This document shows, one piece after another, positions 54,607 to 62,185 of a stretch of 64,000 nt of DNA. Position 1 is the stretch's first letter; each line of letters starts with the position of its first letter. Source of the stretch: an uncultured beta proteobacterium (GTDB taxonomy: Bacteria; Pseudomonadota; Gammaproteobacteria; Burkholderiales; Burkholderiaceae_E); the NCBI GenBank assembly GCA_903934295.1, contig CAIZNI010000015.1, forward strand, positions 1 through 64,000, written 5' to 3'. Position numbers and translations under genes: made by a program. Below the pieces are notes generated by a model. It searched no databases. It was not told where the DNA came from and was given only the letters and a program-made list of their open reading frames with translations.

Positions 54607-55463
54607 TGGAACTTCACCAGATCCAGGTTCAGCACCTTCGCGGTGTCGCGCAGCACATCGTAGGCCCGGTCATCGGTCGCGGCGAAGCCCTCGGCGCGAA
54701 AGCTCTTGAGCAGGTCCGGATCCTTGAGGTCCAGGAACGCGCTGCGGATCTTCGCCTTGAGCTCGGCGGTCAGCTTCGACTGCATCGCCATCGGATAGTT
54801 CGGAATCGGTCGGGTCTCGGCGAGCACACGCACCTTGGTCGCGTCGATCTTGCCCGACTTCAGCAGCGAGTCGAAGATCGGTCGCGACAGCGCACCGGCA
54901 TCGACCTTGCCGGTCTCGACCGAGCGCGCGACCGCGTCATGCGCGCCGAGGTACACCGGCTTGTAGTCGGTCGTTGCGACCAGGCCGGCGTTCTGGAGCA
55001 TCGCGCGGGGCACCAGTTGCGACGATGTCGATGCCATGTCGCCATAGGCGACGGTGCGTCCCTTGAGTTCGGTGATCGACTTCAGGCTCGAGGCCGCCGG
55101 CACGATCACCACGCTGGTGTAGGTCGCTGCCCCGCGCGAGACGCCGACCGCGAAGGCCTCGATGTCGGCCTTCGATCGGGCCAGCACATAGGACAGCGGC
55201 CCGAAGTAGGCGACATCGATGCGGCCGAAGCGGGTGGCCTCGATCATCGATGAATAGTCGGTGGTGACGATCAGCTCGACCGGTTTGCCCACGACCTTTT
55301 CCAGATGCGCTTTCAGCGGCTGGGCGTTCTGGATGATGGTCGAGGCATTCTCATCGGGCAGCAGCGCGACGCGCAGCGTTTTCGGATCGGCGCCCTGCGC
55401 CGTCGCCAGGGCGGGGAGCAGTGCGGTCAGCAGCGTGGCGAGACAGGCGGTGCGGCGGTTCAT
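54603..55463 (-). CDS. ptxB: Phosphite-binding periplasmic protein (PtxB/PhnD family)
   Basis: The 286-residue protein has a signal peptide (cleavage near LATAQG) and the PhnD/PtxB core: RVALLPDENAST, VTTDYSSMIEATRFGRIDVA and YFGPLSYVLARSK. These blocks are close to those of Pseudomonas stutzeri PtxB, the phosphite-binding protein, rather than typical phosphonate binders. ATG at 55463. It delivers ligand to PtxC. Confidence 0.88.
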   Translation of the reverse strand: MNRRTACLATLLTALLPALATAQGADPKTLRVALLPDENASTIIQNAQPLKAHLEKVVGKPVELIVTTDYSSMIEATRFGRIDVAYFGPLSYVLARSKADIEAFAVGVSRGAATYTSVVIVPAASSLKSITELKGRTVAYGDMASTSSQLVPRAMLQNAGLVATTDYKPVYLGAHDAVARSVETGKVDAGALSRPIFDSLLKSGKIDATKVRVLAETRPIPNYPMAMQSKLTAELKAKIRSAFLDLKDPDLLKSFRAEGFAATDDRAYDVLRDTAKVLNLDLVKFQ

Positions 55464-55484
55464 GATGCGATCCTTTCAGGGGGT

Positions 55485-56336
55485 TCAGGCGGCAGCCGGC
55501 AGCGGGCCGGTGCCTTCGTGTTCGATGGCTTCATTCGCAGACGCGCCCGCGGGTGCGCTGCCCGCCATCTCGGCGCCCGCACCGTAGATCCCGCGGAGCA
55601 CGGCGGCGTCGAGCCGCTGTGGGGCGTCATCGAAAACGACGCGCCCGCCGGCGATGCCGATCACCCGGTCGGCGAAGCGACGGGCGAGGTCGACCTGGTG
55701 CAGGCTCACCACCACCGCGATGCCCGTGTCGCGGCAGATGCCGTGGAGCAGTTGAAGAATGCGCACCGCGGTGGCCGGATCGAGGCTGGCCACCGGTTCA
55801 TCGGCCAGCAGCAGACGCGGCTGCTGCGCGAGCGCACGGGCAATGCCGACCCGCTGCTGCTGGCCGCCCGACAACTGGTCGGCGCGGCGCAGGGCGGTCT
55901 CGAGCATGCCTACCCGCTCCAGCGCCTGCAAGCCGATCCGCCGGTCGTCCAGCGAGGCCGGCCAGAGTGAACGCCAGGTCGACGAGAAGGCGATCCGCCC
56001 GGTCAGCACATTGCGCAGCACCGTCAGCCGGCCGATCAGCTGGTGCTGCTGAAAGACCATTCCGGTTCCCCGACGGTGCGCTCGCCAGTCGCTGGCGCGC
56101 GTGAGCGTGCCGATGCCCTGGACCGAGATCGTGCCGCCGGCCAGCGGCACCAGTCCGTTGAGACTGCGCAGCAGGGTCGACTTGCCGGCCCCGGAGGGAC
56201 CCAGCAGAACGCAGAACTCGCCGGCCGCCACCGCGAGCGAGGTCGGGGCGAGCCCGACGGTGCCGTCGGCGTACACGACGGTGGCATCGGCCAGCCTCAG
56301 CAGGGATTCGTCTTTCAGGGGGGCGTGGGTCGGCAT
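55485..56336 (-). CDS. ptxA: Phosphite/phosphonate ABC importer ATPase (PtxA/PhnC family)
   Basis: The 283-residue ATPase has Walker A GPSGAGKST, Q-loop MVFQQHQLIGR, signature LSGGQQQR, Walker B LLLADEPVASLD and the switch His in VVSLHQVDLAR, the PhnC subfamily pattern. It starts at ATG 56336; an ATG at 56345 is an alternative. It heads the ptxABC importer and is divergent from ptxD across a 113-bp palindrome-rich gap. The C-terminal 30 residues (Ala/Glu-rich) are not part of the ATPase fold. Confidence 0.86.
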   Translation of the reverse strand: MPTHAPLKDESLLRLADATVVYADGTVGLAPTSLAVAAGEFCVLLGPSGAGKSTLLRSLNGLVPLAGGTISVQGIGTLTRASDWRAHRRGTGMVFQQHQLIGRLTVLRNVLTGRIAFSSTWRSLWPASLDDRRIGLQALERVGMLETALRRADQLSGGQQQRVGIARALAQQPRLLLADEPVASLDPATAVRILQLLHGICRDTGIAVVVSLHQVDLARRFADRVIGIAGGRVVFDDAPQRLDAAVLRGIYGAGAEMAGSAPAGASANEAIEHEGTGPLPAAA

Positions 56337-56449
56337 GCTGCGCATCGTGCGGTCCGCGCATTGCGGGAATATTACAGAGCGCAATAAACAATATTGTTGA
56401 ATTACGATTCGCAAATCGTCATCACTGAACTCCTGTCCGAGTCTACCCC
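56337..56449. promoter_or_regulatory. ptxA-ptxD divergent promoter region with palindromes
   Basis: This 113-bp gap is A/T-rich in its middle. It contains a perfect 12-bp palindrome AACAATATTGTT (56387-56398), an inverted repeat ACGATT-CGCA-AATCGT (56404-56419), and ATTGCG (56360-56365) with CGCAAT (56380-56385). A/T-rich palindromes of this kind suit LysR-type regulators such as PtxE acting on both directions. No Pho box was found here, unlike the pst operon. Confidence 0.6.
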
Positions 56450-57424
56450 ATGCCCAGGATCGTCGTTACCAGCCGCGCCTTCCCCGAAACCCTCGATCTG
56501 CTTCGCGCGCACGGCGAGGTGGTCGCCAACGCGGATGAGGAGCCCTGGTCCGCCGAACGCCTTCGCGCCGAATGCCGCGACGCCGAGGCGATGCTCGCGT
56601 TCATGCCCGACACCGTCGATGACGCCTTTCTCGCCGCGTGCCCGCGACTGCGCATCGTGGCCTGTGCGCTCAAGGGTTTCGACAACTTCGATGTCGCCGC
56701 CTGCGCCGCCCGCGGTGTGTGGCTCACCATCGTCCCCGACCTGCTGACCGAGCCCACCGCCGAACTGACGGTTGGCCTGATGATCGGCCTGGGCCGTCTC
56801 GTGCTGCCGGCCGATGCCCTGGTGCGCGGCGGCGAGTTTCAGGGGTGGCGCCCGGTGCTCTATGGCCGCTCGATCGACGGCGCCAATGTCGGCATCCTGG
56901 GCGGTGGCGCGGTCGGCCGCGCGATCGCGCGAAAGCTCGCCGGATTCGATTGCGCGACGAGCGTCTACGACCGCGTGAACGCCGGCCCGCTGCCGGCCAA
57001 CGCGCGCTGGTCCTCGCTCGATGAGGTGATCGCCACCGCCGATTTCCTGGTGGTGGCGCTGCCCCTGAACGCCGGCACGCGGCACCTGGTCGATGGCGCA
57101 CTGATCGGGCGTCTTCGCGCCGGGACGCTGCTGGTGAATCCGGGTCGTGGTTCGGTGGTCGATGAGCGGGCAGTCGCCGACGCCCTGGCGAGCGGACAAC
57201 TGGGCGGCTATGCGGCCGATGTCTTCGAACTCGAAGACTGGGCGCTGCCCGACCGGCCGACTGCGATCGATGCACGATTGCTGGCCGACCGGACTCGCAC
57301 CGTCTTCACCGCCCACATCGGTTCGGCGGTTCAGGCGGTACGCCGGCGCATCGAGCTCGACGCCGCCCTGAACATCGTCGAGGCCCTGCGGGGCGACAGG
57401 CCGCACGGTGCGATCGGTCGCTGA
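56450..57424 (+). CDS. ptxD: NAD-dependent phosphite dehydrogenase
   Basis: The 324-residue D-2-hydroxyacid-dehydrogenase-fold enzyme oxidises phosphite to phosphate with NAD. Blocks match P. stutzeri PtxD closely: AMLAFMPDTVDDAFLAACP, CALKGFDNFDVAAC, ARGVWLTIVPDLLTEPTAEL, GEFQGW, and LGGYAADVFELEDWA. The catalytic Arg (Arg233, corresponding to Arg237), Glu262 (Glu266) and His289 (His292) are present, as is the nucleotide motif GILGGGAVG with an acidic residue (VYDR) after the second strand favouring NAD. The segment distinguishing PtxD from glyoxylate/hydroxypyruvate reductases (KGFDNFD, DVFE-EDW) is intact. Start ATG at 56450. ptxE overlaps its end. Confidence 0.93.
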   Translation: MPRIVVTSRAFPETLDLLRAHGEVVANADEEPWSAERLRAECRDAEAMLAFMPDTVDDAFLAACPRLRIVACALKGFDNFDVAACAARGVWLTIVPDLLTEPTAELTVGLMIGLGRLVLPADALVRGGEFQGWRPVLYGRSIDGANVGILGGGAVGRAIARKLAGFDCATSVYDRVNAGPLPANARWSSLDEVIATADFLVVALPLNAGTRHLVDGALIGRLRAGTLLVNPGRGSVVDERAVADALASGQLGGYAADVFELEDWALPDRPTAIDARLLADRTRTVFTAHIGSAVQAVRRRIELDAALNIVEALRGDRPHGAIGR

Positions 57425-58325
57425 CGATCTCGATCTGCGCGAGGTGCGCGCCTTCGTCGCGGTGGTCGACGCGGGCAGCTTTCTGGAGGCGGCACAGCGC
57501 CTGGCGCTGTCGCAACCGGCCATCAGCCAACAGGTACAGCGCGTCGAGGCCAGTCTCGGCGTGCCGCTGCTGGTTCGCGATCGCGGGGGATGCCGGCCCA
57601 CACCGGCGGGCGCCGCGTTCCTGCCGCACGCCCGCCGTCTGCTGCAGGCCGGTGAACGGGCGCGGCATGCGCTGGTGCACGATCGGCTGTCGCTCGGCGC
57701 ATCCACCAACATCGGGGTCTATCACCTGCCGGGCTTGCTCGCCGGCTGGTCCGAGCCCGATGTCGTCGAGCGTCTCGACCTGCATGTCTGGCCGCATGCG
57801 CCGTTGCTTGACGCGCTGACCGCCGGCCAGATCGATCTCGCCCTGACCGAGTGGTGGGACGGGCGCCCGGGCTTCGTCGCGCGGGCCTGGCACCGCGAGC
57901 CGATCGTGGCCATCGTGGGACCGCAGCACCGGCTGGCCGCGGCGAAATCCGTCTCGTTCGAACGGCTGTTCAGTGAGCCGCTGGTCGGTGGCGAGCCCGG
58001 CACCGGCACCGCGACGCTGTTGCGCCAGGCGTTCGACGGCCGCTTTGTGATGCCGCCGGTGCGCCATGTCTTCGGCAGCACCGAGGGTGTCAAGCGCGCG
58101 GTCGCCGCCGGGCTCGGTGTCTCGCTGGTGCTGGCGAGCAGCTGCCGCGACGAGGTGGCCAGCGGTGCGCTGCGCGCGATCCGGCTGCGCGACGGGCCAC
58201 TGCACAAGACCTTCCATCTGGTGGCGCCAGCGGATGCGCCGCCGGACCGGCGCACCGACGCGCTCTGGGCCCGGCTGTGCGGTCCGGTCAGGGCGCGGGC
58301 AACACCCGGCCGATTGCGTCGTTGA
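57408..58325 (+). CDS. ptxE: LysR family regulator of phosphite metabolism
   Basis: The 305-residue protein has an N-terminal winged helix (LREVRAFVAVVDAGSFLEAA, LALSQPAISQQVQRVEASLG) and a LysR substrate-binding domain (about residues 90-295). Order ptxD-ptxE on the same strand and a 17-nt overlap with ptxD are as in the P. stutzeri ptxABCDE locus, where PtxE is the LysR member. GTG start at 57408. It probably regulates the ptxABC/ptxD divergent promoters. Identification as ptxE is by context. Confidence 0.83.
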   Translation: MRSVADDLDLREVRAFVAVVDAGSFLEAAQRLALSQPAISQQVQRVEASLGVPLLVRDRGGCRPTPAGAAFLPHARRLLQAGERARHALVHDRLSLGASTNIGVYHLPGLLAGWSEPDVVERLDLHVWPHAPLLDALTAGQIDLALTEWWDGRPGFVARAWHREPIVAIVGPQHRLAAAKSVSFERLFSEPLVGGEPGTGTATLLRQAFDGRFVMPPVRHVFGSTEGVKRAVAAGLGVSLVLASSCRDEVASGALRAIRLRDGPLHKTFHLVAPADAPPDRRTDALWARLCGPVRARATPGRLRR

Positions 58326-58349
58326 TTCCTGCCACGCGCGCCCTTGCGC

Positions 58350-59759
58350 TCACCTCATCCAACGGGCCGCAGCCGCCGGCAGGCCTTCGGCGGCACGGCG
58401 AAGCCGCGCGAGCACCGCCATCTTCGCCGCATCGGCCGGGTCGACCGAGGCGATCAGCTTGCCGAAGCCGTCCAGCCGGCAGGCCCGGATCCAGGCCCGC
58501 AGCCGCGCGTCCTGGCTCCAGCGGCCCTGGTTCATCAGGTTGACGAGGGCGGCGCGCGGCACGTCGCGCACGCTGTCGGGCAGCGGCACGGGGATGCTCA
58601 TCGCGTTGCGCGCGGCGTCGTCGCCCCCGTGCGCTTCCAGCCACGCCGCCAGCGCGGCGCTGAAGGCGGGCTGGGGGATGCGGGTCATCTGCAGCACGAT
58701 GCGCTGCGGCTGATACACCGGCACCGGTGGGCGGCGGGTCACCGCGCGGGCGGTGCAGTCGATGAAGAGGCTGTCGGGCGGCACCGCGATGCGGGCGTCG
58801 GCAAACACCAGCGCTTCGGATTCAATCGCCTTCACCGGCCCGTGGCGCAGCACCCGGGTGATCTGCTGCAGCAGGGCGATCTCGCCTTCGGAAATGGTGG
58901 CGTAATGGAACATCGTCGGCCGCACCGCCCGGTCCAGCCGGAGCATCTGGCCGCCTTGCTCCAGTCGGTCGAACCAGTCGTCGGCATCGGCGGCCGACGT
59001 CAGGGCCTCCATCTGCAGCGCCTGGCCCCCGAGGACTTCCTCCAGGAAGGCCATCAGCGGCTGCGTTCCCCGGCGGTTGAGCATCCAGCTGTCGCGCGGT
59101 CGGACCCACTGGATGCGATCGGGCGGCGCGCCGCATTGCAGCAGGTAGACGGCTGCATCCATGGCCGTCTTGCCGGCGCCCAGGAGGATGAAATTCGAGG
59201 GCAGCCGGTCCGCGTGCTTCCACAGTTGCGGCAGGTCATTGGGTGTCGCCAGCCAGGCGCCTTCGGCCACCGGGAAGGCCGGCCGATGCGTGGACGGCAC
59301 GGTGGTCCCGTAGTAGGTCGCGTCGACCAGGCGCCGGCGAACCTGCACGGTCGTCTGGTGGCCCGACAGCAGCGAGCGCAGGCGGTGGCTGCCGTCGGTG
59401 CCGTGCTCGAGTTCGGACAGGGGGAAGTAGCGCACCCGACCGCTGGCCAGCAGCCGCTCGCGCATCACCCGCTGAAAATACGCGCTGACCTCGGCGCCCG
59501 AGGCCAGTTCCAGGAAACCGTCGTTCAGCCCTCCGACATCGATCCGGTCCGACCCCAGTGGCATCGAGTTCACGCCGTAGAAGGCCGAGGGCTGGTGCAG
59601 GGCAACGAACGGGTAGGCGTCGTTCCAGTGGCCACCCGGGAGTCCGTGGCGGTCGACGATGACGATGTCCGCGTCGGTCTCGGTGAGCAGCGTGTCGGCA
59701 AACGCCAGGCCGACCGCGCCGGCGCCTGCGATCAGATAGTCGGTGTGGATATCGGCCAT
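58350..59759 (-). CDS. FAD-dependent NAD(P)-binding monooxygenase-like protein
   Basis: The 469-residue flavoprotein has an N-terminal FAD motif YLIAGAGAVGLAFADTLL, an RHGLPGGHWNDAYPF segment as in flavin-containing monooxygenases, and a second nucleotide loop FILLGAGKTAMDAAVYLL for NAD(P). Substrate is unknown. ATG at 59759 (MADIHTDYL). Convergent with ptxE with 24 bp between stops. The upstream 70-residue extension open in frame has no domain and is not translated. Confidence 0.8.
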   Translation of the reverse strand: MADIHTDYLIAGAGAVGLAFADTLLTETDADIVIVDRHGLPGGHWNDAYPFVALHQPSAFYGVNSMPLGSDRIDVGGLNDGFLELASGAEVSAYFQRVMRERLLASGRVRYFPLSELEHGTDGSHRLRSLLSGHQTTVQVRRRLVDATYYGTTVPSTHRPAFPVAEGAWLATPNDLPQLWKHADRLPSNFILLGAGKTAMDAAVYLLQCGAPPDRIQWVRPRDSWMLNRRGTQPLMAFLEEVLGGQALQMEALTSAADADDWFDRLEQGGQMLRLDRAVRPTMFHYATISEGEIALLQQITRVLRHGPVKAIESEALVFADARIAVPPDSLFIDCTARAVTRRPPVPVYQPQRIVLQMTRIPQPAFSAALAAWLEAHGGDDAARNAMSIPVPLPDSVRDVPRAALVNLMNQGRWSQDARLRAWIRACRLDGFGKLIASVDPADAAKMAVLARLRRAAEGLPAAAARWMR

Positions 59760-60264
59760 GGCTGCCCTGGGTCCATCGCTGCCCTCGGGATGAGGGCTTT
59801 CCCGCGAGGGTCGAGCAGCATGGCCTGCGGCGTCGGGTTTGCCAAGGGTGTTTGAGCGCGCTCGGTCGACCCGGTGGGCGCGCCAGCTCGGCCCGGCCGT
59901 GCAGGTGCTCGAAAAGCAGCGCCCGGATGACGTCGGGTCGGCTCGTGTTCGTTTCGGCGCTGACGACATCGAGGGCGGTCAGCAGTCTTTCGGGCAGCCA
60001 CACCGTGACGGTCACGTCGTTGGTGGAATAGGCGGCGTAGTCGAGCGCCGGCCCCGCACCTGCTGCAGCACTTGATCGATGAGACTTATTGCTATCGGGA
60101 CTCGCAACCCGATGTTCGCTTCGTGCGAACCGAACTGATCCTCATCCGGTTGGCCCAGCACTCGGGTCCGGCGGTGGCGGATGGTTCCTGCGCGATGCCC
60201 GTCGCAGCTTCAATCGCCTGCCCGCAGCCGACGCTCGCGGCCAGCAGCCAGGCGCTGCGCTCCC
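59760..60264. other. 505-bp gap with a ribbon-helix-helix remnant and nothing else recognised
   Basis: On the minus strand, from GTG at 60015 to about 59866, the frame encodes MTVTVWLPERLLTALDVVSA and SRPDVIRALLFEHLHGRAEL, a clear ribbon-helix-helix (CopG/ParD-type) DNA-binding motif of about 50 residues. The frame then runs on without a stop into the monooxygenase gene to 59236 with no sense, so this looks like a truncated or frameshifted remnant, unless the stop was lost by sequence error. The rest (60016-60264) shows no family, RNA or repeat that I recognise. Confidence 0.5.
59866..60015 (-). pseudogene. Ribbon-helix-helix (CopG/ParD-like) DNA-binding remnant
   Basis: The N-terminal ~50 residues (GTG start at 60015) fit an RHH fold: a short beta strand TVTVWLPERLL followed by two helices with SRPDVIRALLFEHL. 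No toxin-like gene is adjacent. The reading frame is not closed by a stop in reasonable distance, so the original protein end is lost. Confidence 0.45.
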
Positions 60265-60714
60265 TCATCCCGGACTCGGGTGGGCGCCCACATCGAACAC
60301 CGGGTCGACCGCCACCTGCAGCCCATTGGCGAGGTGATTGGTGCGGGCGGCCAGCGCGATGATCGCCAGCAGCTCGGCGTGCTGCGCATCGCTCATGCCC
60401 CTGGCCCGTGCCGCGGCGGTGTGCGAGTGCACGCAGTAGCTGCAGGCATTGGCCACCGAGACCGCGATGTAGATCATCTCCTTGGTCAGCGGATCGAGAT
60501 GGCTGGGCGTGGCCATCAGGGTCTTGACCTCGGTCCAGGTGCTGGCTAGCAGGTCGGGGCTGAAGGCGAGCGCCAGCCAGAGGTTGTTGATGAAGTCGGT
60601 CTTGCGGGTGGCCCGGATGTCATCGAACACCGCCTTCACGCGGGGATCGGATTCGGGATTCGGCAGGGGCGGGGTACCGCCTGGCAGCAGGGCCATTCCC
60701 GGCTCGCGTAACAT
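60265..60714 (-). CDS. Carboxymuconolactone decarboxylase/AhpD family protein
   Basis: The 149-residue protein has the AhpD-like helical core with the redox pair C-S-Y-C and His in VSVANACSYCVHSHTAAARA, the CxxC/His proton-relay motif of alkylhydroperoxidase D. It probably acts as a peroxidase or thiol redox helper, not as a muconolactone decarboxylase. ATG at 60714 has a GGGAG site 6 bp upstream; ATG at 60696 would be 6 residues shorter. Divergent from the GH16 lipoprotein gene. Confidence 0.83.
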   Translation of the reverse strand: MLREPGMALLPGGTPPLPNPESDPRVKAVFDDIRATRKTDFINNLWLALAFSPDLLASTWTEVKTLMATPSHLDPLTKEMIYIAVSVANACSYCVHSHTAAARARGMSDAQHAELLAIIALAARTNHLANGLQVAVDPVFDVGAHPSPG

Positions 60715-60808
60715 CCGGCGCTCCCGCGCGGGTCCGCCAACGGTGGCCGTCGAAGCGAGCAGCCGCCCGCGCAGGACATCCAGCGCCCGCGGGCGGGAAA
60801 GGTCGGTT

Positions 60809-61987
60809 GTGGGTCGTCGAACCTCGTGGTGTGTATCGGTCGCGTGTCTGGCGATGGCGGCTGCGCTGCTCGCGGGCTGCGGTGGCGGTGGCGGCAGTGG
60901 TGGCGGGGGGCCGTCGATCGTGCCGGTCGCCGACACGGTGCCGCCTGCCCTCACCATCGCCAGCAGCGCGGCCGGCACCACCGCGAGCGGGGCGGTGATC
61001 TTCACCTTCACCTGGAGCGAGGACGTCGGCACCAGCTTCACGAGCGACGACGTGACGGTCAGCGCGGGCAGCGCCGGGGTCTGGACCCGCGTCGACGCGA
61101 TGCGTTACACGCTGGTGGTCACCCCACCGTCCGGGGGCGCGGGTTCGACCGTCATCGGCGTCGCCGTCGGGCGAGCCAGCGACCTGGCCGGCAACGTCAA
61201 CACCACATCGGTCAGCGTGTCGCAGCTCTATGACGCCCGCCTGGCCGGCTGGACGCTGGCATGGTCCGACGAGTTCGACACCGACGGCCTGCCCGATCCC
61301 GCGAAGTGGGACTACGACACCTTTCGCAATCGGGTGGGCTGGTTCAACAACGAGCTGCAGTACTACGCGCGCGACCGGCCGGAGAACGCCCGCGTCGAGG
61401 GCGGTCGACTCATCATCACCGCGCGCAAGGAGGAGTTGCGCGCCGCCCCCGACTTCGGCGGCCAGCGCTACACCTCGGCGCGGCTGGTCACCCGCGGCAA
61501 GGCCAGCTGGACCTACGGCTTCTTCGAGGTGCGGGCCAAGATGCCGTGCGGTCAGGGCACCTGGCCAGCGATCTGGACGCTGGGCACTGGCGGACGCTGG
61601 CCCGAGGACGGCGAGATCGACATCCTCGAGCAGCGGGGCCAGAACAAGACCGAGATCCTGGGCACCGTGCACACGCGCGCCTACAACTATTCCAACGGCA
61701 CGCTCGGGGTGGGCCGTGGCGCCAGCACCGGTTTGCCCGACGCCTGCCAGGCGTTTCATCGCTACCAGCTGACCTGGTCCGCCGACCGGATCGAGATCGG
61801 TGTGGACGGCGTCGTGTACATGGTTTTCGACAACCCGAAGACGGGTGATGTCTCGCGCTGGCCCTTCGACAGCCCGCAGTACCTGATCCTCAATCTGGCC
61901 ATCGGCGGAGACCTCGGGGGTGCGGTCGATCCGGCTTTCACGCCGCAGTCGATGGAGGTCGACTACGTGCGGGTTTACCGGCGATAG
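60809..61987 (+). CDS. GH16 glycoside hydrolase lipoprotein with an Ig-like domain
   Basis: The 392-residue protein has a lipoprotein signal ending LLAGC near residue 22, a Gly-rich spacer, an Ig-like bacterial domain (about 40-130; FTFTWSEDVGTSFTSDDVTV), and a GH16 domain (about 140-392) with the active motif DGEIDILEQRG (nucleophile Glu269, acid/base Glu274) plus WPAIWTLG. GH16 enzymes of this type cut beta-1,3(4)-glucans such as laminarin. No ATG fits; GTG at 60809 with a GGGAAAGG site is chosen. The enzyme would sit on the outer or inner membrane facing outward. Confidence 0.86.
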   Translation: MGRRTSWCVSVACLAMAAALLAGCGGGGGSGGGGPSIVPVADTVPPALTIASSAAGTTASGAVIFTFTWSEDVGTSFTSDDVTVSAGSAGVWTRVDAMRYTLVVTPPSGGAGSTVIGVAVGRASDLAGNVNTTSVSVSQLYDARLAGWTLAWSDEFDTDGLPDPAKWDYDTFRNRVGWFNNELQYYARDRPENARVEGGRLIITARKEELRAAPDFGGQRYTSARLVTRGKASWTYGFFEVRAKMPCGQGTWPAIWTLGTGGRWPEDGEIDILEQRGQNKTEILGTVHTRAYNYSNGTLGVGRGASTGLPDACQAFHRYQLTWSADRIEIGVDGVVYMVFDNPKTGDVSRWPFDSPQYLILNLAIGGDLGGAVDPAFTPQSMEVDYVRVYRR

Positions 61988-62185
61988 GTTTCTCGGGCCG
62001 GGACGGCGCGCTGCCGCCCCGGGCCCGCCCGACTCGAACCATCGGCCCGTCGGTTCGACCGTCGGTCGCCTGCGGACGGTCCGCACTGTCGCGGGCTGCT
62101 AGCGTATTGCCGAAGGGTGCCCAGGCGGATTTCACCCCCGTCTCGCCTGGCCGTGGCCGACGACCTGATCCCGGGATTCCTCTTC

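Noticed and set aside
53773-56336. The importer considered as a phosphonate (PhnCDE) system of a C-P lyase pathway
   Set aside because: No phnF-phnM genes are present, and the neighbours are ptxD and a LysR gene; binding-protein blocks match PtxB.
59866-60015. The RHH fragment as half of a toxin-antitoxin pair
   Set aside because: No toxin-like gene is adjacent on either side and the frame is not closed.
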